Shown here: piece after piece, positions 7,605 through 15,820 of the stretch
Numbering within the stretch: position 1 is the stretch's first letter
Layout of the letters: every line of letters starts with the position of its first letter
Assembly (NCBI RefSeq): GCF_029392895.1
Contig: NZ_CP114200.1
Coordinates: 5,239,001 to 5,303,000 of the forward strand
From: Streptomyces sp. 71268
GTDB lineage: Bacteria; Actinomycetota; Actinomycetes; Streptomycetales; Streptomycetaceae
DNA: 64,000 nucleotides
Direction of reading: 5' to 3'
Made by a program: the position numbers and the translations under genes
Notes under the pieces: generated by a model
What the model saw: only the letters and a program-made list of their open reading frames with translations
Database searches by the model: none
Told to the model about the DNA's origin: nothing

Positions 7605-8963
7605 ATGTCCACCTCGGAGCCCGCAGGACGCGCCAGCGCGCCGGGCACAAGCACGACGGCCGAGGGCCGCGACGGCGAACGGGCCGGCGGCGGCCGGGTG
7701 CTCGCGGTGATCCCCGCGCGCGGCGGCTCCAAGGGCGTACCCGCCAAGAACCTCGCCGCCGTCGGTGGCGTGCCGCTGGTGGCCCGCGCCGTGCGCGAGT
7801 GCCGCGCCAGCCGGCTGGTCACCGACGTCGTGGTCTCCACCGACGACCCGGGCATCGCCGCCGCCGCGCGCGGCGCCGGCGCCGACGTCATCCAGCGCCC
7901 CACCGCCATCGCCGGCGACACCGCCACCAGCGAGGCGGCCGTACTGCACGCCATGGACGCGCACGAGGCCGGGCACGACGGGCCCGGCAGCACGCAGGTG
8001 GTGCTGCTCGTGCAGTGCACCAGCCCGTTCATCACCCGCGAGGACATCGACGGCGTCGTGGGCGCCATCCTCGACGGCGGCGCCGACACCGCGCTGACCG
8101 TCGCCCCCTTCCACGGCTTCGTCTGGCGCGACGCGGACGAGTCCGGTGCGGCCGGCGAGGCCGAGGCGGGCTCGGCCACGGCCGCTCCGGCGGCCGACGG
8201 GGCCAGCGGCGGCTTCGGCGTCAACCACGACAAGTCGTTCCGCCCGCGCCGCCAGGACCGGCCGCAGGACCTGCTGGAGACCGGCGCCGCCTACGGCATG
8301 CGCGCCGACGGCTTCCGCGTCCACAAGCACCGCTTCTTCGGCCACACGGCGCTGGTACGGACCGACGCCGCGCGGGTCCTGGAGATCGACGACCCGCACG
8401 ACCTGGAGCGCGCCCGCGCGCTGGCCCCGCTCCTGGACGGGCCGGGGCCGAAGGCCCGCGGCGACTACCTCCCCACCCACCTGCCCACCCGCGACGACAT
8501 CGACGCGGTGGTCATCGACTTCGACGGCACCCAGACGGACGACAGGGTGCTGATCGACTCCGAAGGACGCGAACTCGTCGCCGTACACCGCGGCGACGGG
8601 CTCGGTATCGCGGCGATGCGCCGAGCCGGCATCCCGCTGCTGATCCTGTCCACGGAGCAAAACCCGGTCGTCGCCGCGCGGGCCCGCAAGCTGCGGGTTC
8701 CCGTACTCCACGGCATCGACCGCAAGGACCTCGCACTGAAGCAGTGGTGCGAGGAGCAGGGCATCGCGCCCGAGCGCGTGCTCTATGTCGGCAACGACGT
8801 CAACGACCTCCCGTGCTTCGGCCTCGTCGGCTGGCCCGTGGCGGTCGCCGGTGCGCACGACGTCGTACGTGGCGCCGCACGCGCGGTCACCTCCACCCCC
8901 GGAGGAGACGGTGCGATCCGCGAGATCGCCTCGTGGATTCTTGGAAAGGAACTGTCTTCATGA
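7605..8963 (+). CDS. neuA: Acylneuraminate cytidylyltransferase fused to KdsC-type HAD phosphatase
   Basis: A two-domain protein of 452 residues. Residues 35-270 are a CMP-sugar synthetase with the CTP-binding signature AVIPARGGSKGVPAKNL. Residues 305-450 are a KdsC-type HAD phosphatase with nucleophile motif VIDFDGTQTDD and the loop LYVGNDVNDLPCF. It would dephosphorylate a nonulosonate 9-phosphate and then make the CMP-sugar. An Ala/Glu-rich insert interrupts the cytidylyltransferase near residue 185. ATG 7605 has a good AGGAG site. An in-frame GTG at 7392 overlaps the previous stop (GTGA), has a purine-rich sequence before it, and would add 71 disordered residues with Streptomyces-like third-position GC, so the longer form is possible. 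The gene overlaps neuB by ATGA. Confidence 0.88.
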   Translation: MSTSEPAGRASAPGTSTTAEGRDGERAGGGRVLAVIPARGGSKGVPAKNLAAVGGVPLVARAVRECRASRLVTDVVVSTDDPGIAAAARGAGADVIQRPTAIAGDTATSEAAVLHAMDAHEAGHDGPGSTQVVLLVQCTSPFITREDIDGVVGAILDGGADTALTVAPFHGFVWRDADESGAAGEAEAGSATAAPAADGASGGFGVNHDKSFRPRRQDRPQDLLETGAAYGMRADGFRVHKHRFFGHTALVRTDAARVLEIDDPHDLERARALAPLLDGPGPKARGDYLPTHLPTRDDIDAVVIDFDGTQTDDRVLIDSEGRELVAVHRGDGLGIAAMRRAGIPLLILSTEQNPVVAARARKLRVPVLHGIDRKDLALKQWCEEQGIAPERVLYVGNDVNDLPCFGLVGWPVAVAGAHDVVRGAARAVTSTPGGDGAIREIASWILGKELSS

Positions 8964-9883
8964 GCTCCACCCGCCTCCGCACCCTCGGCGCCAAGACCGC
9001 GGGGCCCGGCCAGCCGGTCTACGTCACCGGTGAGATCGGCATCAACCACAACGGTGACCTGGAGAACGCGTTCAAGCTGATCGACGTCGCCGCCGACGCC
9101 GGCTGTGACGCGGTCAAGTTCCAGAAGCGCACCCCGGAGATCTGCACCCCGCGCGACCAGTGGGACATCGAGCGCGACACCCCCTGGGGCCGGATGACGT
9201 ACATCGACTACCGGCACCGCGTCGAGTTCGGCGAGGACGAGTACCGCAAGATCGACGAGCACTGCAAGAAGCGCGGCATCGACTGGTTCGCCTCCCCGTG
9301 GGACACCGAGGCCGTCGCCTTCCTGGAGAAGTTCGACCTCCCGGCGCACAAGGTGGCCTCCGCCTCGCTGACCGATGACGAGCTGCTGCGCGCGCTGCGC
9401 GCCACCGGCCGCACGATCATCCTGTCGACGGGCATGTCCACGCCGAAGCAGATCCGGCACGCGGTCGAGGTGCTGGGCAGCGACAACATCCTGCTCTGCC
9501 ACGCCACCTCCACCTACCCGGCCAAGGCCGAGGAGCTGAACCTGCGGGTCATCAACACCCTGCAGGCCGAGTACCCCAACGTGCCGATCGGCTACTCGGG
9601 CCACGAGACGGGCCTGCAGACCACGCTCGCCGCGGTCGCGCTCGGCGCCACCTTCGTGGAGCGTCACATCACCCTCGACCGCGCCATGTGGGGCTCGGAC
9701 CAGGCCGCCTCCGTGGAGCCGCAGGGCCTGCAGCGCCTGGTCCGCGACATCCGCACCATCGAGGAGTCTCTCGGTGACGGCGTCAAGAAGGTGTACGAGA
9801 GCGAGCTGGGCCCGATGAAGAAGCTGCGCCGCGTCACCGGCGTCATCGCCGAGTCCGAGGAGCGCGAGCCCGCCACCGTGTGA
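8960..9883 (+). CDS. neuB: NeuB-type nonulosonate synthase without SAF domain
   Basis: A 307-residue TIM-barrel synthase condensing phosphoenolpyruvate with a mannose-type sugar. Family motifs are GEIGINHNGDLENAFKLID, AVKFQKR, DWFASPWD, STYPA, GYSGHETG and VERHITLDR. Full NeuB enzymes are near 345 residues and end in an antifreeze-like SAF domain that contacts the N-acetyl group of ManNAc. Here the protein stops soon after the barrel. With no ManNAc-forming epimerase nearby and a phosphatase domain fused to NeuA, a mannose-6-phosphate to Kdn-9-phosphate route is the better guess. It is coupled to neuA by a 4-bp overlap. A hairpin follows 70 bp downstream. Confidence 0.9.
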   Translation: MSSTRLRTLGAKTAGPGQPVYVTGEIGINHNGDLENAFKLIDVAADAGCDAVKFQKRTPEICTPRDQWDIERDTPWGRMTYIDYRHRVEFGEDEYRKIDEHCKKRGIDWFASPWDTEAVAFLEKFDLPAHKVASASLTDDELLRALRATGRTIILSTGMSTPKQIRHAVEVLGSDNILLCHATSTYPAKAEELNLRVINTLQAEYPNVPIGYSGHETGLQTTLAAVALGATFVERHITLDRAMWGSDQAASVEPQGLQRLVRDIRTIEESLGDGVKKVYESELGPMKKLRRVTGVIAESEEREPATV

Positions 9884-9954
9884 CCCGTGTCCACGGGCCG
9901 TGGGCACGCCGCGCCGCCTTCCGGGCCAGGCACCCGGCAACTCCCGTCGGCAGT

Positions 9955-9980
9955 GCGGCCTCGTCGCGAGGCGAGGCCGC
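9955..9980 (+). terminator. Hairpin between neuB and the next glycosyltransferase
   Basis: A perfect 9-bp stem (GCGGCCTCG / CGAGGCCGC) closes an 8-nt loop. It ends 21 bp before GTG 10002. It could be a weak terminator, or a transcript-stabilising hairpin inside the operon; there is no T-run. Confidence 0.5.
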
Positions 9981-10001
9981 CGAGAGCGTGAGGTAGACCT
10001 C

Positions 10002-11360
10002 GTGAGCTCAACCACAGGGCCGCTCGGCCCTGTTCCGGAACCGACCCCCACCGCGGGTGGGGCCGGTTCCGAACGCCGCGCCCGGGCGCTGCCCGGGCGC
10101 GGCGCGTCCCCCCAGGACGCCGCCCCGGGCAGCACGCTCGCCTTCGTGGAGAGCCCGGTGCAACTGTTGAATGTTCTGGAGTGGGCCTACGCTGACGCGC
10201 TTCGCGCGTCGGAGGGTGCCGGCGCGCTTCGCGCGTCGGGGAGCACAGACGCGCTCCGCGCGTCGGGAGATACAGACGCGCTCCGCGCCTCCGACCACAC
10301 GGTCGACGCGCCGCGCGTGGCGGCCGACGACGCGGACGGCTCCGGTGCCCCGGCGGGCGCCCGGGTCGGAGGGGACACCGGTGTTGGGGCACCGGGGGAC
10401 CTGACCGTCATCGTGCTGTCGCCGCACGACCCGATGACCCGTGGCCAGCTCCGTCGGATGGCGGAGCTGGCCAGGGAAGAGGGCGTGCGGGTGCGCTGGG
10501 AGGAGGCGCGGGGCGGCGCGTCCGCGCCATTCCGCACCATCAGCGGCCTGGCCTCGCTGCTGCGCGCCGCGCGGCGCATCGTCATCGGCGATCCGTTCTC
10601 GCGCTACGTGCAACTCCTGCTGACCATGACCAAGGCCCGCGACCTGATCGTCGTGGACGACGGCACCGCCACCATGGAGTTCATCTCCCAACTGACGCGC
10701 GGCGAACGCCTTGAGCGCTGGCACCGGCGCGGCAGCCGTGGCCCGCGCGACCTGGTGTTCGCGCCGGTCTCGGCGGGCGCGCGGCGCCGGTTGACGCCTG
10801 GTCAGCGCCGTCGGGTCGAGGTGTTCAGCTCGATGCCGGTCGACCCGCCGTCCGGCGTCATGGTCACCTCCAACACGTTCGCCTGGACCCGGGCCCGGTT
10901 CGGCCCGCCCAAGCTGACGGGCGGCACCGACCTGGTGGGCACCTCGCTGGTGGAGACCGGCGTGGTGGACCTGGAGCGGTACGTGGAGGCGGTCACGGCG
11001 CTGACCCGCGAGCACGGGGCCACGCGCTACTTCGCGCATCGCAAGGAGGCCACCGACAAGCTGCACCGGATCAGCGTCGAGGTGGGCCTGGAGATCGTGC
11101 GGCCCGACCTCCCGCTGGAGGTGATCGCCCGGCGCGGTCCCATAGGGCGGATGATCTTGAGTTTTCCCTCGACGGTCGTGCACACGCTGCCGCTGGCGCT
11201 CGCGGGCACCGGCATCAAGGTCGCCGTGTGTGACGTCGATCCGGCCTGGCTGACCTCGAACGCCTCGCCACGCGCCCAGGGGTTCCTGTCCGGCGTCACG
11301 GGCACCGCCCGCGACGTGCAGAGACTCCCGTACGCGCCGGCTTCGCCGAGTCAGCCGTAG
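10002..11360 (+). CDS. Polysialyltransferase-like GT-B protein with repeat insert
   Basis: A 452-residue protein of the polysialyltransferase family type. Core motifs are TLAFVESPVQLLNVLEWA (N-terminal strand), LIVVDDGTATMEF (the DDG acidic-Gly motif, about residue 218), FAHRKEATDK (HP-like motif) and LSFPSTVVHTLPLAL (Ser/Thr motif). The N-terminal domain is split by about 80 residues of low-complexity sequence, including four copies of a nine-residue repeat (DALRASGDT type) encoded by a palindromic 27-bp DNA repeat. The core resumes at LTVIVLSPHDPMTR. The first 40 residues are Pro/Gly-rich. It is last in the plus-strand arm and followed by a strong terminator. Likely a nonulosonate polymerase or transferase; acceptor unknown. 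Confidence 0.8.
   Translation: MSSTTGPLGPVPEPTPTAGGAGSERRARALPGRGASPQDAAPGSTLAFVESPVQLLNVLEWAYADALRASEGAGALRASGSTDALRASGDTDALRASDHTVDAPRVAADDADGSGAPAGARVGGDTGVGAPGDLTVIVLSPHDPMTRGQLRRMAELAREEGVRVRWEEARGGASAPFRTISGLASLLRAARRIVIGDPFSRYVQLLLTMTKARDLIVVDDGTATMEFISQLTRGERLERWHRRGSRGPRDLVFAPVSAGARRRLTPGQRRRVEVFSSMPVDPPSGVMVTSNTFAWTRARFGPPKLTGGTDLVGTSLVETGVVDLERYVEAVTALTREHGATRYFAHRKEATDKLHRISVEVGLEIVRPDLPLEVIARRGPIGRMILSFPSTVVHTLPLALAGTGIKVAVCDVDPAWLTSNASPRAQGFLSGVTGTARDVQRLPYAPASPSQP
10194..10301 (+). repeat. Four tandem copies of a 27-bp palindromic repeat
   Basis: Units start at 10194, 10221, 10248 and 10275, an exact 27-bp period. Each carries a near-perfect stem-loop of the form GACGCGC-TTC/TCC-GCGCGTC (7-bp arms, 3-nt loop; copies 2 and 4 have one mismatch). 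The period is nine codons, so the glycosyltransferase frame stays open. Confidence 0.9.
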
Positions 11361-11376
11361 CCTCGCCGCGCTTCCC

Positions 11377-11403
11377 GGTCCGCTCACCCTGGGTGAGCGG
11401 ACC
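11377..11403 (+). terminator. Terminator of the nonulosonate plus-strand operon
   Basis: A perfect 12-bp stem, GGTCCGCTCACC (11377-11388) and GGTGAGCGGACC (11392-11403), encloses a 3-nt loop 16 bp after the glycosyltransferase stop. Confidence 0.85.
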
Positions 11404-11549
11404 GCCGTTCGGCGGGCGAGCGTAAACAGCGTTCATACCCCACGGGGTCGCCACTCATGCGACCAGCGGCCCGATTTTTCTTCCCCTAACGGGCTGAACT
11501 TTTGTTGATCGCCGCGCAGTTGCCCCGCGTGGCGTCTTACGCTGCACGC

Positions 11550-12905
11550 GTGAACCACGTAACGCCCCGCGACCTTGAGCCCGAAGCCACCGTCGAAGCC
11601 GAGCTGCCCGGTGTCACCGCAGAGGCCGAGCTGCCCGGCCGGCTGCCCGCCGCGCTGCGCGCCGAACTGATCGCGTTCCGCCGGGACCTGCACATGCATC
11701 CCGAGCTGGGGAACCGCGAGTTCCGGACCACCGCGGCCATCAAGGCCAGACTGGAGCAGGCCGGCCTCGCGCCACGCGCCCTGTCCACCGGCACCGGCCT
11801 CGTGTGCGACATCGACCCGGCGCGGCTGATCGACGACGGCGCGGCCGAGCGGGGCGAGGGGGACGCGCGCTCGGCGTACGGCGACGGGTACCCGGGCGAC
11901 GGCGCGGGCGCGCGTCGGGACGACGGCCGGCCCTTCCTCGCACTGCGCGCCGACATCGACGCGCTGCCGATCCCGGACACCAAGACCGTCGCCTACCGCT
12001 CGACCGTGCCCGACCGGGCGCACGCCTGCGGGCACGACGTGCACACCACCGTGGTGCTCGGCGCCGGTCTCGTCCTGGCCGAGCTGGCCCGTGAGGGCAG
12101 GCTGCCGCACCCGGTGCGGCTGATCTTCCAGCCGGCCGAGGAGGTGCTGCCCGGCGGGGCCGCCGACATCATCGAGGACGGCGTGCTGGACGGGGTGGGC
12201 CGGATCATCGCCGTGCACTGCGACCCGCGGGTGGACGTCGGGCGGCTCGGGCTGCGCGTCGGGCCCATCACCTCGGCCTGCGACCGGGTGGAGATCGCCC
12301 TCGACGGCGCGGGCGGCCACACCGCCCGGCCGCACCTGACCACCGACATGGTCACCGCCGCCGCCAAGGTCGCCACCGAGGTGCCCGCGGTGCTCAGCCG
12401 CCGCGTGGACACCCGCTCCGGGCTGGCGCTGACCTGGGGCCGTATCGCCTCGGGCCACGCCTCCAACGTCATCCCGCAACACGCCGAGCTGTCGGGTACG
12501 GTGCGCTGCCTCGACCTGCCGGGCTGGCGGTCGGCGCCGGACCTGGTGCACGCCGCGATCGAGGAGGTCGCCACGTTGCACCGGGCGAAGTTCGAGATCA
12601 ACTACATCCGCGGGGTGCCACCGGTCGTCAACGAGCCGGACGTGACCGAGCTGCTGCGGCGCGCGATGTCGGCCCGGCGCGGCGCGGACGCCGTCGAGGA
12701 CACCGAGCAGAGCCTGGGCGGCGAGGACTTCTCCTGGTACCTGGAGCACGTTCCGGGCGCGATGGCCAGGCTCGGGGTGCGCCGCGTCGGCGACACCACC
12801 CGCCGCGACCTGCACGCCGGGGACTTCGACGTGGACGAGGAGGCCATCGAGGTGGGAGTGGAGCTGTTCACGGCCGCCGCTTTGCTCGATCGCAACCTTC
12901 CGTAG
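11550..12905 (+). CDS. M20-family amidohydrolase
   Basis: A 451-residue metallo-aminoacylase or carboxypeptidase-like enzyme. It shows FRRDLHMHPELGNREF near the N-terminus, the metal ligands DIDALP, HACGHDVH and PAEE (LIFQPAEEVLPGGA), GHTARPH in the dimerisation domain and SLGGEDFSWYL at the C-terminus. It probably cleaves N-acyl amino acids, hippurate-like amides or indole conjugates; the substrate cannot be told. A charged Asp/Gly/Arg insert (about residues 92-130) lies in the catalytic domain. GTG 11550 is chosen because a -10 box TACGCT (11538-11543) lies 6 nt upstream, implying a leaderless mRNA; TTG 11502 would be upstream of the promoter. It is monocistronic, ending in a hairpin. Confidence 0.88.
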   Translation: MNHVTPRDLEPEATVEAELPGVTAEAELPGRLPAALRAELIAFRRDLHMHPELGNREFRTTAAIKARLEQAGLAPRALSTGTGLVCDIDPARLIDDGAAERGEGDARSAYGDGYPGDGAGARRDDGRPFLALRADIDALPIPDTKTVAYRSTVPDRAHACGHDVHTTVVLGAGLVLAELAREGRLPHPVRLIFQPAEEVLPGGAADIIEDGVLDGVGRIIAVHCDPRVDVGRLGLRVGPITSACDRVEIALDGAGGHTARPHLTTDMVTAAAKVATEVPAVLSRRVDTRSGLALTWGRIASGHASNVIPQHAELSGTVRCLDLPGWRSAPDLVHAAIEEVATLHRAKFEINYIRGVPPVVNEPDVTELLRRAMSARRGADAVEDTEQSLGGEDFSWYLEHVPGAMARLGVRRVGDTTRRDLHAGDFDVDEEAIEVGVELFTAAALLDRNLP

Positions 12906-12919
12906 GGCCGCCGTAGACG

Positions 12920-12948
12920 GGATCGTCGCGGCAGGTTCGCGACGATCC
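12920..12948 (+). terminator. Terminator after the M20 hydrolase
   Basis: An 11-bp perfect stem, GGATCGTCGCG / CGCGACGATCC, encloses a 7-nt loop. It separates the hydrolase from the nucleoside importer promoter. Confidence 0.8.
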
Positions 12949-12982
12949 GATAACGGCTTACTGACTCCCCTTTTCTGCGGTT

Positions 12983-12998
12983 CTACGCGCGTTACGAT
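12983..12998 (+). promoter_or_regulatory. Nucleoside-regulon operator and -10 of the importer operon
   Basis: CTACGCGCGTTA (12983-12994) is an 11/12 match to the palindrome CTACGCGCGTAG found at three other nucleoside gene promoters in this window. It overlaps a -10-like TACGAT (12993-12998). That places the operator on the core promoter of the lipoprotein-ABC-cdd-deoA operon, as expected for repression. Confidence 0.7.
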
Positions 12999-13047
12999 GC
13001 GGCGGAAATCAGCGCCACAGATGGCGCTTCGAGTGAAGGGGACCCTC

Positions 13048-14082
13048 GTGCGCCGGGCATCCAAGATCGCCGTCGCGGGCATCGCTACCGCGGCTCTCGC
13101 CTTCTCCGCCACCGCGTGTGGCAGCAGTTCGGAAGAAGGGGACAAGGACAAGGGCATCGGCCTGGCGTATGACGTCGGCGGCCGGGGCGACCACTCCTTC
13201 AACGACTCCGCGGCCAAGGGCTTCGACAAGGCGAAGAAGGACCTCAAGGTGGGCGGCAAGGAGATGACCGCCAAGAACACCGACACCGAGGCCGACCGCT
13301 ACCAGAAGCTCGCCGACCTCGCCGAGGCCGGCTACAACCCGGTCATCGGCGTCGGCTACGCCTACACCCCCTCGCTCGCCAAGGCGGCCAAGAAGTACAA
13401 GGACACCGACTTCGCCATCGTCGACTCGGTGGTCGAGGCCAAGAACGTGGCCAGCCTGGTCTCCGCCGAGCAGGAGGGCTCCTACCTGGCCGGCGTCGCC
13501 GCCGCGCTGAAGAGCAAGTCCGGCAAGGTCGGCTTCATCGGCGGCACCAACAGCGCGCTGATCAAGAAGTTCGCCGCGGGCTACGTGCAGGGCGTCAAGG
13601 AGACCAACCCGAAGGCGACGGTGGACGTCCAGTGGGTCACCCCGGGCAGCACCGACGGCTTCGGCCTGCCCGACCGCGGTAAGGACATCGCCGAGGGCAT
13701 GCTCGACAAGAACATCGACGTCATCTACTCGGCGGCGGGCGGTTCGGGCTCCGGCGCCATCGAGGCCACCGCCAAGAAGAAGGGCGCCTGGTCGATCGGC
13801 GTCGACGGCGACCAGTACTACGAAAAGGGCCTGGCCGACTACAAGAACTCCATCCTCACCTCGGTGGTGAAGAACGTGGACGGCTCCGTCTACGACTTCA
13901 TCGTCAGCGTCCTGAAGGACAAGAAGGCGATGACCGGCGTTCAGACGTACGACCTCAAGCAGGGTGGCGTCTCCCTCTCGTACTCCGGCGGCTTCCTCGA
14001 CGACATCAAGCCGAAGATCGAAGAGACCAAGAAGAAGATCATCGCGGGCGACATCAAGGTGAAGTCCACCTACGCGGGCTGA
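13048..14082 (+). CDS. Nucleoside-binding BMP/PnrA lipoprotein
   Basis: A 344-residue substrate-binding lipoprotein of the basic membrane protein family. A short basic N-region and hydrophobic core end in a lipobox-like AFSATAC; the first mature residue is Cys followed by GSSSEEGDKDKG. Family motifs are DVGGRGDHSFNDSAAKGF, VGVGYAYTPSLAKAA, SLVSAEQEGSYLAGVAA and GFIGGTNSALIKKFAAGYVQG. It captures nucleosides outside the cell for the ABC importer encoded next. GTG 13048 has an AAGGGGA site 5 nt upstream; the ATG at 12997 overlaps the -10 box and is unlikely. Transcription is probably controlled by the palindrome at 12983. Confidence 0.93.
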   Translation: MRRASKIAVAGIATAALAFSATACGSSSEEGDKDKGIGLAYDVGGRGDHSFNDSAAKGFDKAKKDLKVGGKEMTAKNTDTEADRYQKLADLAEAGYNPVIGVGYAYTPSLAKAAKKYKDTDFAIVDSVVEAKNVASLVSAEQEGSYLAGVAAALKSKSGKVGFIGGTNSALIKKFAAGYVQGVKETNPKATVDVQWVTPGSTDGFGLPDRGKDIAEGMLDKNIDVIYSAAGGSGSGAIEATAKKKGAWSIGVDGDQYYEKGLADYKNSILTSVVKNVDGSVYDFIVSVLKDKKAMTGVQTYDLKQGGVSLSYSGGFLDDIKPKIEETKKKIIAGDIKVKSTYAG

Positions 14083-14218
14083 CCCGCACCCAGGCCGCGA
14101 GGCCGTTGCACCGGGCCTGGAGGAAGCCGCGTCGCCGCTGCTTTCTCCGGGCCCTTCCCCTGGGGCGCGGCCTCCCGCTCCCCGCGGGGCCGCCACCACC
14201 CCACCCTCTGGAGTCGCC

Positions 14219-15820
14219 ATCAAAGCCGCCAGCGCCCCCACGGGCGAGCCACCCGCCGGCGAGGAACATCCCTACGCCGTAGAACTCCGCGGAATCACCA
14301 AGCGGTTCCCCGGCGTCGTCGCCAACCACGACATCGACATCTCGGTCCGCCGCGGCACCGTGCACGCCCTCGTCGGCGAGAACGGCGCGGGCAAGTCGAC
14401 CCTGATGAAGATCCTCTACGGGATGCAGCGGCCCGACGAGGGCACCATCGCCCTCCACGGCGAACAGGTCGAACTGCACTCCCCGGCCGACGCCATCGCG
14501 CGCCGCGTGGGCATGGTGCACCAGCACTTCATGCTCGCCGACTACCTGACCGTCCTGGAGAACATCGTCCTCGGCGCCGAGAAGCTGCACGGCATCGGGG
14601 CCAGGGCGCGCGCCAGGGTGCGCGAGATCTCCGAGGCGTACGGGCTCGGCGTGCGGCCCGACGCGCTGGTGGAGGACCTCGGCGTCGCCGACCGGCAGCG
14701 GGTGGAGATCCTCAAGGTGCTCTACCGCGGGGCCCGCGTCCTCATCCTGGACGAGCCGACCGCGGTGCTGGTGCCGCAGGAGGTCGACGCGCTCTTCGAC
14801 AACCTGCGCGAGCTGACCGCCGAGGGCCTGACCGTCATCTTCATCTCGCACAAGCTGGGCGAGGTGCTGTCGGTCGCCGACGACATCACCGTCATCCGGC
14901 GCGGCACCACCGTCGCCTCCGTCGAGCCGAGCCAGACCACGGCCAAGCAACTCGCGGAGCTGATGGTCGGCAGCGAGCTGCCCTCGCCGCAGACCTGCGA
15001 GTCGACCGTCACCGACGTGGAGTTGCTGCGCGTCGCCGACCTGCGGCTGAGCGCCGTCGACGCGGACGGCGTGAGCCGCCCCGTACTCGACGGCATCGAC
15101 CTCACCATCCACAAGGGCGAGGTCCTCGGCATCGCCGGCGTCGAGGGCAACGGGCAGGCCGAACTCGTCGAGGCCATCATGGGCATGCGCGACCCCGACG
15201 GCGGCACCATCACGCTGGACGGGCGGGACATCTCGCACGCCCCCACCCGCGCCCGCCGCGAGGGCGGCATCGGCTACATCCCCGAGGACCGGCACCGGCA
15301 CGCGCTGCTGCTCGAGGCCCCGCTGTGGGAGAACCGCATCCTCGGGCACGTCACCGAGGCCCCCAACAGCCGAGGTTGGCTGCTCGACCCGAGGGCCGCG
15401 CGGCGCGACACCGAGCGCATCGTCGCCGAGTACGACGTGCGCACCCCCGGCATCGAGGTGACGGCCGCCTCGCTGTCCGGCGGCAACCAGCAGAAGCTCA
15501 TCGTCGGCCGGGAGATGAGCCACCTGCCCAAGCTGCTCATCGCCGCCCACCCCACGCGCGGCGTGGACGTCGGCGCGCAGGCCCAGATCTGGGACCAGAT
15601 CCGCGCCGCCCGCGGCGAGGGCCTCGCGGTGCTGCTGATCTCGGCCGACCTGGACGAGCTGATCGGCCTGTCCGACACGCTGCGGGTGATGTACCGAGGC
15701 CGGCTGGTGGCCGACGCCGACCCCGCCTCGATCACCCCCGAGGAGCTGGGTTCGGCGATGACCGGCGCGGCCAGCGGCCACCTGGAGCACCCCACCGACG
15801 GGCCGGGAGAGGGCCGATGA
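14219..15820 (+). CDS. Nucleoside ABC importer ATPase, two domains, ATC start
   Basis: A 533-residue double ATPase of the sugar/nucleoside class (RbsA/MglA-like, as in NupO). Domain 1 (from about residue 20): LRGITKRFPGV, Walker A GENGAGKST, Walker B VLILDEPTAVL. Domain 2: GIAGVEGNGQAELVEAIMG (a degenerate Walker A, usual for the class), LSGGNQQKLIVGREM and RGVDVGAQAQIW. No ATG, GTG or TTG exists in frame between the previous gene's stop and GTG 14360, which is inside the ATPase core just before Walker A. The only site with a ribosome-binding sequence is ATC 14219, with GGAG at 14210-14213 five bases upstream. The stop overlaps the next ATG by 4 bp. Confidence 0.9.
   Translation: MKAASAPTGEPPAGEEHPYAVELRGITKRFPGVVANHDIDISVRRGTVHALVGENGAGKSTLMKILYGMQRPDEGTIALHGEQVELHSPADAIARRVGMVHQHFMLADYLTVLENIVLGAEKLHGIGARARARVREISEAYGLGVRPDALVEDLGVADRQRVEILKVLYRGARVLILDEPTAVLVPQEVDALFDNLRELTAEGLTVIFISHKLGEVLSVADDITVIRRGTTVASVEPSQTTAKQLAELMVGSELPSPQTCESTVTDVELLRVADLRLSAVDADGVSRPVLDGIDLTIHKGEVLGIAGVEGNGQAELVEAIMGMRDPDGGTITLDGRDISHAPTRARREGGIGYIPEDRHRHALLLEAPLWENRILGHVTEAPNSRGWLLDPRAARRDTERIVAEYDVRTPGIEVTAASLSGGNQQKLIVGREMSHLPKLLIAAHPTRGVDVGAQAQIWDQIRAARGEGLAVLLISADLDELIGLSDTLRVMYRGRLVADADPASITPEELGSAMTGAASGHLEHPTDGPGEGR

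Noticed and set aside
2318..11360. Secondary-metabolite biosynthetic gene cluster
   Set aside because: No polyketide, peptide or terpene synthase is present; the genes fit a wall glycopolymer.
14054..15790. 578-codon minus-strand frame opposite the nucleoside ABC ATPase
   Set aside because: Antisense shadow of a clear two-domain ATPase; composition is Gly/Val/Asp/Arg-rich with no family match.
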